A stretch of DNA of 32,797 nucleotides. Origin: Ferruginibacter sp. GTDB lineage: Bacteria > Bacteroidota > Bacteroidia > Chitinophagales > Chitinophagaceae. Location of the stretch: positions 1 through 32,797 of the forward strand of contig JACMLJ010000098.1 in assembly GCA_014379625.1 (NCBI GenBank). Direction: 5' to 3'. Positions within the stretch are counted from its first letter, which is position 1, and each line of letters opens with the position of its first letter. The position numbers were made by a program, and so were the translations under genes. Positions 24,654 to 32,796 of the stretch are shown here, in pieces. The notes beneath the pieces were generated by a model. That model was given only the letters and a program-made list of their open reading frames with translations. It did not search any database and was not told the origin of the DNA.

Positions 24654-26333
24654 TTAATCTACCTTTTTCGTTTTGATATAAAAATTTATATCAACAGAAA
24701 ATTTATTATCACCTTCGGGAGATCCATTCAATGTTTGCCATCCTTCGGCAGGTTTTATCCAGTGTTGCGTTTTAAAATTAATTTTCAATGGCATATTAAA
24801 TCCTTTTATACAGTTGGTATAGCGATAAGAAAGTTTGTTCCGGTCAACCCTGTATTCTAATATCGGTACCTGTATTGTTCTTAGATACTGCTCAAAAACT
24901 TTGCTGAAATTTATGTTGGATTGCCTGCTGATATACTCTTCTACCTGTTTTGAACTAACCGTTTTGTGGTAGAAACCGGAGTTGAGTCCCCTTAATATTT
25001 TTCTGAACAAAGCATCATCATTGATAATCTGGCGGATAGTATGGATCATATTACTGGCTTTTTCATACATATCGCTACTACCTTCTTTGTTTACATTGTA
25101 AAGCCCGATGACTGGTATATCATTCGCTATATTTTTCCTGATCCCGGTAATATAAGCAGTTGCGGCATTTTTACCATAATAGTATTCAATAAACAATGTT
25201 TCAGCATAATTGGTAAAACCTTCATGCACCCACATATCAGCAATATCTTTTGTGGTGATACTATTGGCAAACCATTCATGCCCGCTTTCGTGCACAATAA
25301 TGAAATCCCATTTCAAACCCCAGCCACTGCCACTTGGATCCCTGCCCAGGTACCCGTTTTGGTAACCATTGCCGTAAGCTGTTGCACTTTGATGTTCCAT
25401 TCCCAAGTGAGGGGCTTCTACCAGTTTATACCCGTCTTCATAAAAAGGATAGGGGCCAAACCAGTATTCAAATGCTTTCATCATCCTGGGAGCATCGGCA
25501 AATTGTTTTTTAGCTTTTTCAAGGTTATACCCCAATACCCAGTAATCCATATCCAGGTTCCCTTTTTCGCCCTTGTATATTTCGCTGAAATGCACATACT
25601 TGCCAATGTAAGGGATAATATTATAATTATTAATAGGGTTTACAACAGCCCAATTGTAGGTAGCTGTGCCATCATGGTTCATTTTTTTACCACGCAATCT
25701 CCCATTTCCTACGCAAACCAGGGTGTCAGGAACGGTAATATACATTTCAGCGCTATCGGGTTCATCGCTTTGATGGTCTTTGCAGGGGTACCATACACTT
25801 GCGCCCAGCCCCTGGCAGGCTATGCTTACCCAGGGGTTGTTTTTGTTGTCTTTTTTCCAGATCAGCCCTCCGTCCCATGGCGGAAGCCTGGCTATGCGTG
25901 GCTTGCCGTGGTAATAAGCTGTAAGGTAGACGATCGGGAAATTTATATGGGGATCTGAAAAATGACTACCGGCAATGAAATATGCATTGCCATCTTTCCT
26001 GATTTCATTCTCGTCAATTTTCATTTGGCCCGATTCACCCATTGAATAGAAAATGCTATCCATGATCAAAGGTTCCTGTAAATCAATTTGAAAAAATTCT
26101 CCTTTCTTCAGCACCTTCAATTGTATTGCATTGTATCCGCTGATGCTGCTATCGGCAATAGTAAACCTTACATGCAAATCATATTTTAATACATCCCACC
26201 AGTCTCGCGCCGGCCCATCGGTTCCCCTTAGAGTATCAGCATGAGAAAGTGACATTCTTCCACCCAACGGCTGGGCAACAGACTTTGAAAAATTAAGCAT
26301 AACCAAAAGAACCAGCACCAGGCAAACTTTCAT
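24654..26333 (-). CDS. Secreted M1 family metallopeptidase
   Basis: The 559-residue protein has a signal peptide (MKVCLVLVLLVMLNFSKSVA, then Q). The zinc site is HESGH (H348, E349, H352) with the third ligand E371 in VHEGFTNYAE, giving the exact HExxH-x18-E spacing. The exopeptidase motif GxMEN appears as GMEHQSA (311-317), with His where Asn is usual. An N-terminal β-domain includes KDHQSDEPDSAEMYITVPD. M1 enzymes remove N-terminal residues from peptides; this one is likely periplasmic or extracellular. It lies just upstream of the flippase gene on the same strand. Confidence 0.9.
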   Translation of the reverse strand: MKVCLVLVLLVMLNFSKSVAQPLGGRMSLSHADTLRGTDGPARDWWDVLKYDLHVRFTIADSSISGYNAIQLKVLKKGEFFQIDLQEPLIMDSIFYSMGESGQMKIDENEIRKDGNAYFIAGSHFSDPHINFPIVYLTAYYHGKPRIARLPPWDGGLIWKKDNKNNPWVSIACQGLGASVWYPCKDHQSDEPDSAEMYITVPDTLVCVGNGRLRGKKMNHDGTATYNWAVVNPINNYNIIPYIGKYVHFSEIYKGEKGNLDMDYWVLGYNLEKAKKQFADAPRMMKAFEYWFGPYPFYEDGYKLVEAPHLGMEHQSATAYGNGYQNGYLGRDPSGSGWGLKWDFIIVHESGHEWFANSITTKDIADMWVHEGFTNYAETLFIEYYYGKNAATAYITGIRKNIANDIPVIGLYNVNKEGSSDMYEKASNMIHTIRQIINDDALFRKILRGLNSGFYHKTVSSKQVEEYISRQSNINFSKVFEQYLRTIQVPILEYRVDRNKLSYRYTNCIKGFNMPLKINFKTQHWIKPAEGWQTLNGSPEGDNKFSVDINFYIKTKKVD

Positions 26334-26516
26334 TTAATTGACAATTGATAATGATTTAATTGATAATGTTCTCTAATTTTAGCTGAATTAATAAAATTAA
26401 ACAGAAATTAGCCAACGGGATTAAAAACCTGGCAATAGCAGATAAAAAAAGAATGTTAAAATATCCTTATCTGTTACCCCGCTATCGACTAAAACCAGCC
26501 TGTAATAATTAAAGAG

Positions 26517-28139
26517 ATGAACTTAAACCATTATTCATTATCCATTATTTCATGCTCAATTATCCTGCTTTCCTGTTCTAACCACCAGCACCCCGAAAAA
26601 AAAATATTTCATTACAATGAGCAATCCGGAATTGCATCCCTTGATCCTGCATTTGCAAAAAACCAATCGGTTATGTGGGCCATTCATCAACTATACAATA
26701 CCCTGGTTGAAGTGGATGAAAATATGCACCTGAAACCATCTCTTGCAAAAAGCTGGGAACTATCACCCGACAATCTCCGGTTTACCTTTCATTTAAGGAC
26801 GGATGTTTATTTTCATGATGATGCCGTATTTGTTAATGCCAGGGGCAGGTTGCTTACGGCAAGCGATGTGGCCTATAGTTTTAGCAGGATCGTTGATAAG
26901 AATGTTGCAAGCCCCGGTGCATGGATATTTAATAACCGGGTTGACCCGGCAGATGGTTTTAGTGCATTGGATGATTCTACTTTCGAGTTAAAGCTGCTTC
27001 GCCCCTTTCAGCCCATACTGGGTATTTTGAGTATGCAGTATTGTTCAATTGTGCCGAGGGAGGCAGTTGAGCAACACGGCAGTAATTTTCGCAGTCATCC
27101 TGTTGGCACGGGACCGTTTCAACTACTTACCTGGGTAGAAGGCCAGGCTTTGTTGTTAAAGAAGAACAACCACTATTTTGAAAGGGACAGCAGCGGCTAT
27201 CCATTACCGTATTTAGATGGCATCAAGGTTTCTTTTTTTGACAGTAAGGCCACCGAGTTCCTCGAATTTCAACAGCGGCGCCTTGATTTTATCAATGATA
27301 TTGACGCTTCGTTCAAAGATGAGATACTCACCAAAACCGGGCACCTGAAAAAACAGTGGGAGGGTAAGCTATTGTTGCAAAAGCATGATTATCTTAACAT
27401 AGAATACCTCGGGATCTTAGTGGATACCAGCAATGAGTTGGTAAAAAGTTCACCCTTGCGGTTAAAAAAAATACGACAGGCTATTAATTTTGGTTTCGAC
27501 AGGAGGAAGATGATGTTGTATTTGCGCAATTCAATTGGAACTGCTGCGGAAGGTGGTTTTGTACCGTCCGGTCTGCCTTCTTTTGATACCGTTGCAGTCA
27601 GGGGCTATCGTTATGATCCCGTAAAAGCTAAACATCTGCTTGCTGAAGCGGGTTTCCCGGAGGGCAAAAATTTACCTTCGGTAAAATTATTGACCATCCC
27701 AATATATGCCGACCTGGCAACTTATATCGCCAACGAATTAAACCTGGCCGGGATCAATGTCGAGGTAGAAGCGATCCAGAAAAGCTTATTACTGGAGCAG
27801 ACTTCCAAATCGCAGGCCCTGTTTTTCAGGGGTAGCTGGATAGCGGATTACCCGGATGCAGAAAATTATTTAAGTGTTTTTTACGGCAAAAATCCTGCAC
27901 CCCCAAACTATACGCGCTATAATAACCCGGTTTATGATGAATTATATGAGAAGGCAATCGCGGAAAAAAATGATTCCGCCAGATATAAACTTTATCAGCA
28001 AATGGATCAGTTGATTATCAATGATGCGCCGGTTGTGCCTTTATGGTACGATATGGCCATTCACCTTGTACATATGAATGTTGCAAACTTTTTTCCAAAT
28101 AGCCTGAACTTGCTGGAACTGAGAAAAGTGAAAAAATAA
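26517..28139 (+). CDS. Peptide-type ABC transporter substrate-binding lipoprotein (SBP family 5)
   Basis: The 540-residue protein begins with a lipoprotein signal; the lipobox ILLSC places the lipidated Cys at C20. The DppA/OppA fold is shown by GIASLDPAFAKNQSVMWAIH, LAKSWELSPDNLRFTFHLR, LTASDVAYSFSRIVDK, HPVGTGPFQLLTW and IRQAINFGFDRRKM. The usual ligands are oligopeptides, or metals or sugars in some members. No permease or ATPase genes are adjacent, which is common for these lipoproteins in Bacteroidota. It is followed by the toxin-antitoxin pair, whose putative promoter overlaps its immediate 3' end. Confidence 0.9.
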   Translation: MNLNHYSLSIISCSIILLSCSNHQHPEKKIFHYNEQSGIASLDPAFAKNQSVMWAIHQLYNTLVEVDENMHLKPSLAKSWELSPDNLRFTFHLRTDVYFHDDAVFVNARGRLLTASDVAYSFSRIVDKNVASPGAWIFNNRVDPADGFSALDDSTFELKLLRPFQPILGILSMQYCSIVPREAVEQHGSNFRSHPVGTGPFQLLTWVEGQALLLKKNNHYFERDSSGYPLPYLDGIKVSFFDSKATEFLEFQQRRLDFINDIDASFKDEILTKTGHLKKQWEGKLLLQKHDYLNIEYLGILVDTSNELVKSSPLRLKKIRQAINFGFDRRKMMLYLRNSIGTAAEGGFVPSGLPSFDTVAVRGYRYDPVKAKHLLAEAGFPEGKNLPSVKLLTIPIYADLATYIANELNLAGINVEVEAIQKSLLLEQTSKSQALFFRGSWIADYPDAENYLSVFYGKNPAPPNYTRYNNPVYDELYEKAIAEKNDSARYKLYQQMDQLIINDAPVVPLWYDMAIHLVHMNVANFFPNSLNLLELRKVKK

Positions 28140-28141
28140 TG

Positions 28142-28176
28142 TAGACAAAATTCTTTTAACTTTGGAAAAATGTCTA
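28142..28176 (+). promoter_or_regulatory. Putative autoregulated promoter and operator of the Xre-RES pair
   Basis: TAACTTTG (28157-28164) matches the -7 consensus, though no clear -33 TTG lies 20 bases upstream. TAGACA (28142-28147) and TGTCTA (28171-28176) form an inverted repeat that brackets the box, as expected if the antitoxin represses its own promoter. Confidence 0.45.
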
Positions 28177-28197
28177 TATTTGAAAAAATATGGAGGT

Positions 28198-28626
28198 ATG
28201 AAAGATAAAAATATTGCTTCAAAAATATATGAACAATATGCAGGTTATATTCAGCAGGAAGATTTAAATACACTTTCAGAGCCAGAAGCTATTTATGCCA
28301 GCGCTTTTGATGATATGATAACAGTATCCAGTTATGATAAAGATTTTGCCGCAGATCTTTTGGATGTTTCTTATAAAACAGTGGCAAGGTATCAAAAAGA
28401 AAAAAAGAAATTAAGTCCTTTACAAAGTGAATATATTTTAAAAACCATTGTGCTTTTTAATAAAGGCAACCAGGTATTTGGTAGTGAAGAAAGTTTTAGC
28501 CGATGGTTAGATAAGCCTGCATTTGGTTTGGGCAATCGAATTCCCCGTGCATTTATTACCACTGTAGGCGGTATAAATTTTATAGTGGATGAGCTTAACC
28601 GAATAGCCCATGGAGACCTGGCATAA
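28198..28626 (+). CDS. Xre/ParS-type antitoxin (DUF2384) of a Xre-RES toxin-antitoxin pair
   Basis: From the ATG at 28198 the product is 142 residues. A frame with a TTG start at 28162 is open further upstream, but that start would lie inside the putative -7 box. A helix-turn-helix is suggested at DFAADLLDVSYKTVARYQKE, and the C-terminal half has the ParS/MbcA pattern LFNKGNQVFGSEESFSRWL, then LDKPAFGLGNRIPRAFITT and a terminal GGINFIVDELNRIAHG. This family binds and inhibits RES toxins and represses its own operon. The toxin gene starts 11 bases after its stop. Confidence 0.9.
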   Translation: MKDKNIASKIYEQYAGYIQQEDLNTLSEPEAIYASAFDDMITVSSYDKDFAADLLDVSYKTVARYQKEKKKLSPLQSEYILKTIVLFNKGNQVFGSEESFSRWLDKPAFGLGNRIPRAFITTVGGINFIVDELNRIAHGDLA

Positions 28627-28637
28627 TTACCCACTTC

Positions 28638-29081
28638 ATGATTGTTTATAGAATCACCACCGATCAATGGAGTAAGTCTTTAACCGCTTCAGGTTATGCC
28701 GCAAGATGGAGCGCCAAAGGTTATTTTGTTATTTATACGGCAGAAAGCCGGTCGCTTGCATGGTTAGAAAACCTTGTACATAGAAGTGGTGAAGGAAATA
28801 ACAATCTGTACAAAGTAATGTTGATTGACATTCCTGACACTATCCCAATTGAAAATACTGATGCCTTTTGCCTCAAAAAAGACTGGCATACAACTGATAA
28901 TTATGGTTATTGTCAATCCATAGGAAGTAAATGGTTGAATGAACTCAAAAGCGCTGTGCTGAAAGTACCTTCTATTGTTATTAAAAAAGAACATAACTAC
29001 CTGATCAATCCCCATCACCCTGACTTTAAAAAAATAACACTAACAGGCAATGAAGATTTTGATTTTGACAGGCGTTTCTGA
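28638..29081 (+). CDS. RES-domain toxin (NAD+ phosphorylase-like)
   Basis: The 147-residue protein has the RES family pattern: the opening MIVYRIT with R5, SGYAARWSAKGYFVIYTAES with R23 and Y33, LAWLENLVH with E44, VPSIVIKKEHNYLINP with S112 and N124, and HPDF near the end. Characterised members (MbcT and relatives) degrade NAD+ and halt growth when freed from their partner; that reaction is inferred here. It is paired with the antitoxin upstream. Its TGA stop abuts the stop of msrA, so the two convergent genes share the palindrome TGATCA with no spacer. Confidence 0.9.
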   Translation: MIVYRITTDQWSKSLTASGYAARWSAKGYFVIYTAESRSLAWLENLVHRSGEGNNNLYKVMLIDIPDTIPIENTDAFCLKKDWHTTDNYGYCQSIGSKWLNELKSAVLKVPSIVIKKEHNYLINPHHPDFKKITLTGNEDFDFDRRF

Positions 29082-29726
29082 TCACTGCTTTTTTAGTTTG
29101 GTTTTAAACACTTTTTGAAACTTCTCCACCTTTGGCCTGATTACAAACTGGCAATAACCCTGACCTGTGTTATCGTTATAATAATTTTGATGATAGTCTT
29201 CAGCAGGATAGAATTTCATATATGGTTCCAGCGTCGTTACTACCGGGTTGTCCCATGCGCCGCTTTTATCTAACGCTGCTTTGTATTTTTCCACCAAAGC
29301 TTTTTGCGCTTCATTATGGTAAAAAACCACGCTGCGGTATTGTGTTCCAATATCGTTTCCCTGCCTGTTCAGGGTGGTTGGATCGTGTACCTGCCAAAAT
29401 ATTTCCAGTAGTTCATCAAAGGTAATTTTGGATGGGTCGTACTCAATGTTTAAACATTCGGCATGGCCGGTAGTGCCGGTGCATACCTGTTTATAAGAGG
29501 GGTTGTCTACTTTGCCGCCGCTATACCCGCTTATTACTTTTGAAACCCCTTCCACCTGCTGAAAAATCGCTTCTGTGCACCAAAAGCATCCTGTTCCGAA
29601 CGTTGCAGTATCCATTGTTACATTATTTACATTGTCATTCATATTTTTCGATTTAGTTGTGTTGTTTTTTTGAGCAGGACAAACCAGGCCCACTAAAGTA
29701 ATTATGGTTAAAAATAATAATTTCAT
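29082..29726 (-). CDS. msrA: Peptide-methionine (S)-S-oxide reductase, exported
   Basis: The 214-residue protein begins with an export signal (MKLLFLTIITLVGLVCPAQ); the Cys there is not in a good lipobox, so cleavage by signal peptidase I is favoured. The MsrA active site is FGTGCFWCTEAIFQQVEG, with the catalytic C47 and C50, followed by VISGYSGG, YKQVCTGTTGHAE and YHQNYYNDNTGQGYCQF. It repairs the S-epimer of methionine sulfoxide, here in the periplasm. No MsrB domain is fused. A promoter lies directly upstream, and it converges with the RES toxin gene. Confidence 0.94.
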   Translation of the reverse strand: MKLLFLTIITLVGLVCPAQKNNTTKSKNMNDNVNNVTMDTATFGTGCFWCTEAIFQQVEGVSKVISGYSGGKVDNPSYKQVCTGTTGHAECLNIEYDPSKITFDELLEIFWQVHDPTTLNRQGNDIGTQYRSVVFYHNEAQKALVEKYKAALDKSGAWDNPVVTTLEPYMKFYPAEDYHQNYYNDNTGQGYCQFVIRPKVEKFQKVFKTKLKKQ

Positions 29727-29751
29727 TTTTATAAATTTTAAAGAAACTACG

Positions 29752-29781
29752 CAAAATTAATTAGCTTAGTTTGAGAAACAA
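29752..29781 (-). promoter_or_regulatory. Promoter of msrA
   Basis: On the minus strand TTG (29781-29779) is followed after 19 bases by TAATTTTG (29759-29752), a full match to TAnnTTTG. The start site would be near 29747, giving a leader of about 20 bases before the ATG at 29726. Confidence 0.7.
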
Positions 29782-29830
29782 TTTTTAATTCAAGGGTTTA
29801 ACAAACACCGTATTTGAGCGTTTTTTTGAT

Positions 29831-30400
29831 ATGGATAATATAACTATGACGACTGCATTATTTATTTACCCGAAGTTATTGTCAATCCAATCCTGCGGGA
29901 GGCGATACCTGGTCAATTACCCGCAAATAGCGCATTTGTTGTTTTTACTCTTCATAATTCCTGTTTTTTTTTCAGCGTGTAAATCTAATTCACCCATGCA
30001 AAATATCACCACTAATGCTTTCCGCCTAAAACCTGGGGAAGATCTAAAAGCAGGTATTCAGAAAATGGTTGCTGAAAAGCAAATTAAGGCCGGATGGATC
30101 AGTACTTGTGTCGGGAGCCTGACAAATTTCAACATTCGCTTTGCCAACCAGCCTGGTGGCAGCGCTGACAGCGGATATTTTGAAATTGTAAGTTTAACGG
30201 GTACCGTATCCCTCAACGGTTCTCATATCCATATAAGTGTAAGTGATAGCACGGGCAAGACTATTGGCGGACATTTAATGGATGGCTGCAAGGTTTACAC
30301 CACTGCCGAAATTGTGATCTTAAGTAGCAACCAATACGAATTTAAAAGAGAAAAGGACGGTACCACGCCATGGGAAGAATTGCAGGTGGAGGAGAAATAA
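29831..30400 (+). CDS. PPC (DUF296)-domain protein with a putative lipoprotein signal
   Basis: The 189-residue frame holds a hydrophobic stretch (about 33-48, IAHLLFLLFIIPVFFSA) ending in a lipobox-like FSAC with C50. A PPC/DUF296 domain follows from about residue 63: AFRLKPGEDLKAGIQKMV, GWISTCVGSLTNFNIRFAN, and the metal-site pattern GSHIHISVSDSTGKTIGGHL with H132, H134 and H148. In plants the domain is tied to AT-hook DNA binding; in bacteria its role is unclear. An export signal would place it outside the cytoplasm. The ~30 residues before the hydrophobic part are long for a signal, and the ATG at 29996 would give a 134-residue cytoplasmic form instead. No clear promoter is seen. Confidence 0.75.
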   Translation: MDNITMTTALFIYPKLLSIQSCGRRYLVNYPQIAHLLFLLFIIPVFFSACKSNSPMQNITTNAFRLKPGEDLKAGIQKMVAEKQIKAGWISTCVGSLTNFNIRFANQPGGSADSGYFEIVSLTGTVSLNGSHIHISVSDSTGKTIGGHLMDGCKVYTTAEIVILSSNQYEFKREKDGTTPWEELQVEEK

Positions 30401-30504
30401 TCAGTTAATGATTAACAATGTTGAAACCGGTCATAAATATAATGTGGGCAATGCTCCACATTGGTATGCGGTAGAAGGGAGTGACACAACAGTGTTGATT
30501 TTTG

Positions 30505-30512
30505 TACCTTTG
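30505..30512 (+). promoter_or_regulatory. -7 box upstream of the mutS2-like gene
   Basis: TACCTTTG matches TAnnTTTG, 41 bases before the ATG at 30554. No TTG lies at the proper distance upstream, so this is a partial promoter call. Confidence 0.4.
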
Positions 30513-30553
30513 CCGGCAACAAAACAAAAAAATCTTTTAAGGGGCATATACAC

Positions 30554-32668
30554 ATGAAATTTTTTCCTGAATCGGCGTTGATGCAGTTAGAGTACGAAAA
30601 GGTAAAAACCTTACTTGCCGAATATTGCAAAACAGCATTTGCAAAAAACAGGGCGGCCAATTTGCGCATCCACACAAAAAAGGAATTCATAGACCTTGAA
30701 TTGAAACAAAGTCATGAATACAAGTTATTATTACAAACCGGGCAGTACTTTCCCAATGATTTTGTACTGAACTTAACCAAGGAACTAAGGTTATTGGCCA
30801 TCGATGGGGCCGTGCTTACGGGTGAACAGTTTCTACATATCCGTAAACTGGCTGAAAATACCGGCAATATTTTCAGGTGGTTTGACAGTGAAAGGAGAAT
30901 TGCCTGGCCCGGGCTTACAAAACTGGTAGAAAACACTTATTTCGAAAAAAATATTACTGTGTTGATTGATGAGATACTGGATGAGCAGGGTAATGTAAAA
31001 GACAGCGCCAGTGAAGCATTGGCGGGTATAAGAATGAACCTGTTCCGGAAGAGAAATGAACTTCGCCGCGTATTCGACAGGATGATATCGAAGTTAAACA
31101 AAGTGGGATGGCTGGCGGATATTGAAGAAAGTTTTATAAACGGTAGGAGGGTGCTGGCAGTATTTGCAGAGCAAAAGCGCATGATCAAAGGTATCCTGCA
31201 TGGCGAAAGTGATAGCCGCCGAACCAGTTTTATTGAACCGGAGGAAACGACCGGGCTTAATAATGATATCTTTTCGCTGGAGAATGAAGAGCGTAAAGAA
31301 GTATACAGGATACTTAGAAAACTGACACAAATAATCAGCGTATATGCACCGCTGCTAACAACCTATCATGATATAGCGGGGGAGTTTGATTTTATTCATG
31401 CAAAAGCAAAATGGGCTATCCAGTTGGGAGGTAATTACCCGCAGGTGCATGACAAGGCGCACCTTCGGTTGATACAGGCCTATCACCCGCTGTTACTGAT
31501 CTATAATAAAAATAATAATAAAACCACCATACCGGTTAACCTTACGCTGGACGACAAAAATCGGATATTGGTGATTAGCGGCCCCAATGCCGGCGGTAAG
31601 ACAGTCACGTTAAAAACAGTGGGACTTTTGCAACTGATGATGCAAAGTGGTTTGCTGGTTCCTGTTCATCCGGATAGCGAGATGGGGATTTTCAAGCAGA
31701 TCATGATCCATATCGGGGATACCCAGAGCCTCGAATTTGAGTTAAGCACTTATTCTTCGCACCTGATGAATATGAAGCATTTTATGGAAAATGCCAATGG
31801 TAAAACGCTTTTCTTTATAGATGAACTGGGAAGCGGAAGCGACCCTAATCTCGGGGGAGCTTTTGCGGAAGTGATTATGGAAGAACTGGCCCGCAAACAT
31901 TCTTTTGGTATAGTAACCACGCATTACCTTAATTTAAAAGTAATGGCCAACAAAGTGCCCGGTATCATCAATGGTGCTATGCAGTTTGATGAAAAGAACC
32001 TGATGCCCTTATATAAATTAGTGGTAGGTAAGCCTGGAAGTTCCTATACTTTTTCCATTGCCGAGCGCATAGGATTGGAAAAGCGGCTAATTGAAAAAGC
32101 AAGGAGCCTGGTAGACGAAGACCATTTCACGTTAGACAAATTACTCAACCGGACAGAACAGGATCTCCAGGAGATTGACCTGGAGAAAAAAGAATTGTTT
32201 CACCTCGTAAAGGAAAATGAACGGCTGAAAAAGGAAATGCAGCAGGTGCTGGATAAAGAAAGGCATGAACAGGAAGTAGAGCGTTTGAAACACCAGAATA
32301 AAATTTCAGAAGACAAACTAGCCTACCTGAAAGATATGGAGCGGCGGCTAAAAGCAATGGTTACAGAATGGCGAAGATCTGAGGATAAAGATAAAGTGGT
32401 TAAAATGATCCATGCTTTGTTATTTAACCAAAAAGAAAAAATGGTGACAGAAAAGCATCAGAAAAAAATGAATGAAAAGTTTGTAGAAATAGGAGGAACG
32501 ATAGGAATTGGCGACAAAGTAAGGATGAAACAGAACCGCCAGGTAGGGATTGTAAAAGAATTAAGGGGTAAAAAAGTGGTGCTCCAGGTTGGTGTAATGC
32601 CCATCACTGTTGACTTAAAAGACCTGGTAGTGGTAAGAGACAGGGATCCGGAGCAAATAAATGTTTAA
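30554..32668 (+). CDS. MutS2-like DNA-binding ATPase lacking the Smr nuclease domain
   Basis: The 704-residue protein has an N-terminal core/lever region (1-330), then the MutS ATPase: Walker A GPNAGGKT (343-350) and Walker B FFIDELGSGSDP with D423 and E424. A long charged coiled coil (about 515-610) follows, then a small β-domain (DKVRMKQNRQVGIVKELRG) near the end. There is no mismatch-recognition domain, so it is MutS2 type rather than MutS1. Canonical MutS2 is about 780 residues with a C-terminal Smr endonuclease; here the frame stops after the β-domain. The family acts on recombination intermediates or collided ribosomes. The start at 30554 follows an AAGGGG stretch 9 bases upstream. The gene reaches to within 40 bases of the tRNA. 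Confidence 0.85.
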   Translation: MKFFPESALMQLEYEKVKTLLAEYCKTAFAKNRAANLRIHTKKEFIDLELKQSHEYKLLLQTGQYFPNDFVLNLTKELRLLAIDGAVLTGEQFLHIRKLAENTGNIFRWFDSERRIAWPGLTKLVENTYFEKNITVLIDEILDEQGNVKDSASEALAGIRMNLFRKRNELRRVFDRMISKLNKVGWLADIEESFINGRRVLAVFAEQKRMIKGILHGESDSRRTSFIEPEETTGLNNDIFSLENEERKEVYRILRKLTQIISVYAPLLTTYHDIAGEFDFIHAKAKWAIQLGGNYPQVHDKAHLRLIQAYHPLLLIYNKNNNKTTIPVNLTLDDKNRILVISGPNAGGKTVTLKTVGLLQLMMQSGLLVPVHPDSEMGIFKQIMIHIGDTQSLEFELSTYSSHLMNMKHFMENANGKTLFFIDELGSGSDPNLGGAFAEVIMEELARKHSFGIVTTHYLNLKVMANKVPGIINGAMQFDEKNLMPLYKLVVGKPGSSYTFSIAERIGLEKRLIEKARSLVDEDHFTLDKLLNRTEQDLQEIDLEKKELFHLVKENERLKKEMQQVLDKERHEQEVERLKHQNKISEDKLAYLKDMERRLKAMVTEWRRSEDKDKVVKMIHALLFNQKEKMVTEKHQKKMNEKFVEIGGTIGIGDKVRMKQNRQVGIVKELRGKKVVLQVGVMPITVDLKDLVVVRDRDPEQINV

Positions 32669-32672
32669 AAGT

Positions 32673-32704
32673 TTTGGGTTGAAATAATTCAAGCCGTACT
32701 TTTG
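32673..32704 (+). promoter_or_regulatory. Promoter of the tRNA-Ser gene
   Basis: TTTG at 32673-32676 and TACTTTTG at 32697-32704 are separated by 20 bases and match both promoter elements of this phylum. The predicted start, near 32709, falls at or beside the first base of the mature tRNA. Confidence 0.75.
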
Positions 32705-32708
32705 CGCC

Positions 32709-32796
32709 GGAGAGTTGGCAGAGCGGTCGATTGCGGCAGTCTTGAAAACTGTTGACTGTAACAGGTCCTGGGGTTCGAATCCCTAACTCTCCGCCA
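32709..32796 (+). tRNA. tRNA-Ser (anticodon UGA), CCA encoded
   Basis: The 88-base gene has a 7-bp acceptor stem (GGAGAGT with ACTCTCC), a discriminator G at 32793 and encoded CCA at 32794-32796. The anticodon loop CTTGAAA gives TGA at 32743-32745, reading UCA serine codons. The long variable arm (about TTGACTGTAACAGGTC) and the TTCGAAT T-loop support serine identity. It lies just inside the right edge and has its own promoter. Confidence 0.96.

Noticed and set aside
25041..25958. 305-codon plus-strand frame inside the M1 peptidase gene
   Set aside because: It is antisense to a protein with intact zinc-site motifs, and its translation shows no domain; it is a long shadow frame.
30412..30690. 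Minus-strand 92-codon frame upstream of the mutS2-like gene
   Set aside because: It overlaps the start of the mutS2-like gene and its -7 box, and its translation has no recognisable features.
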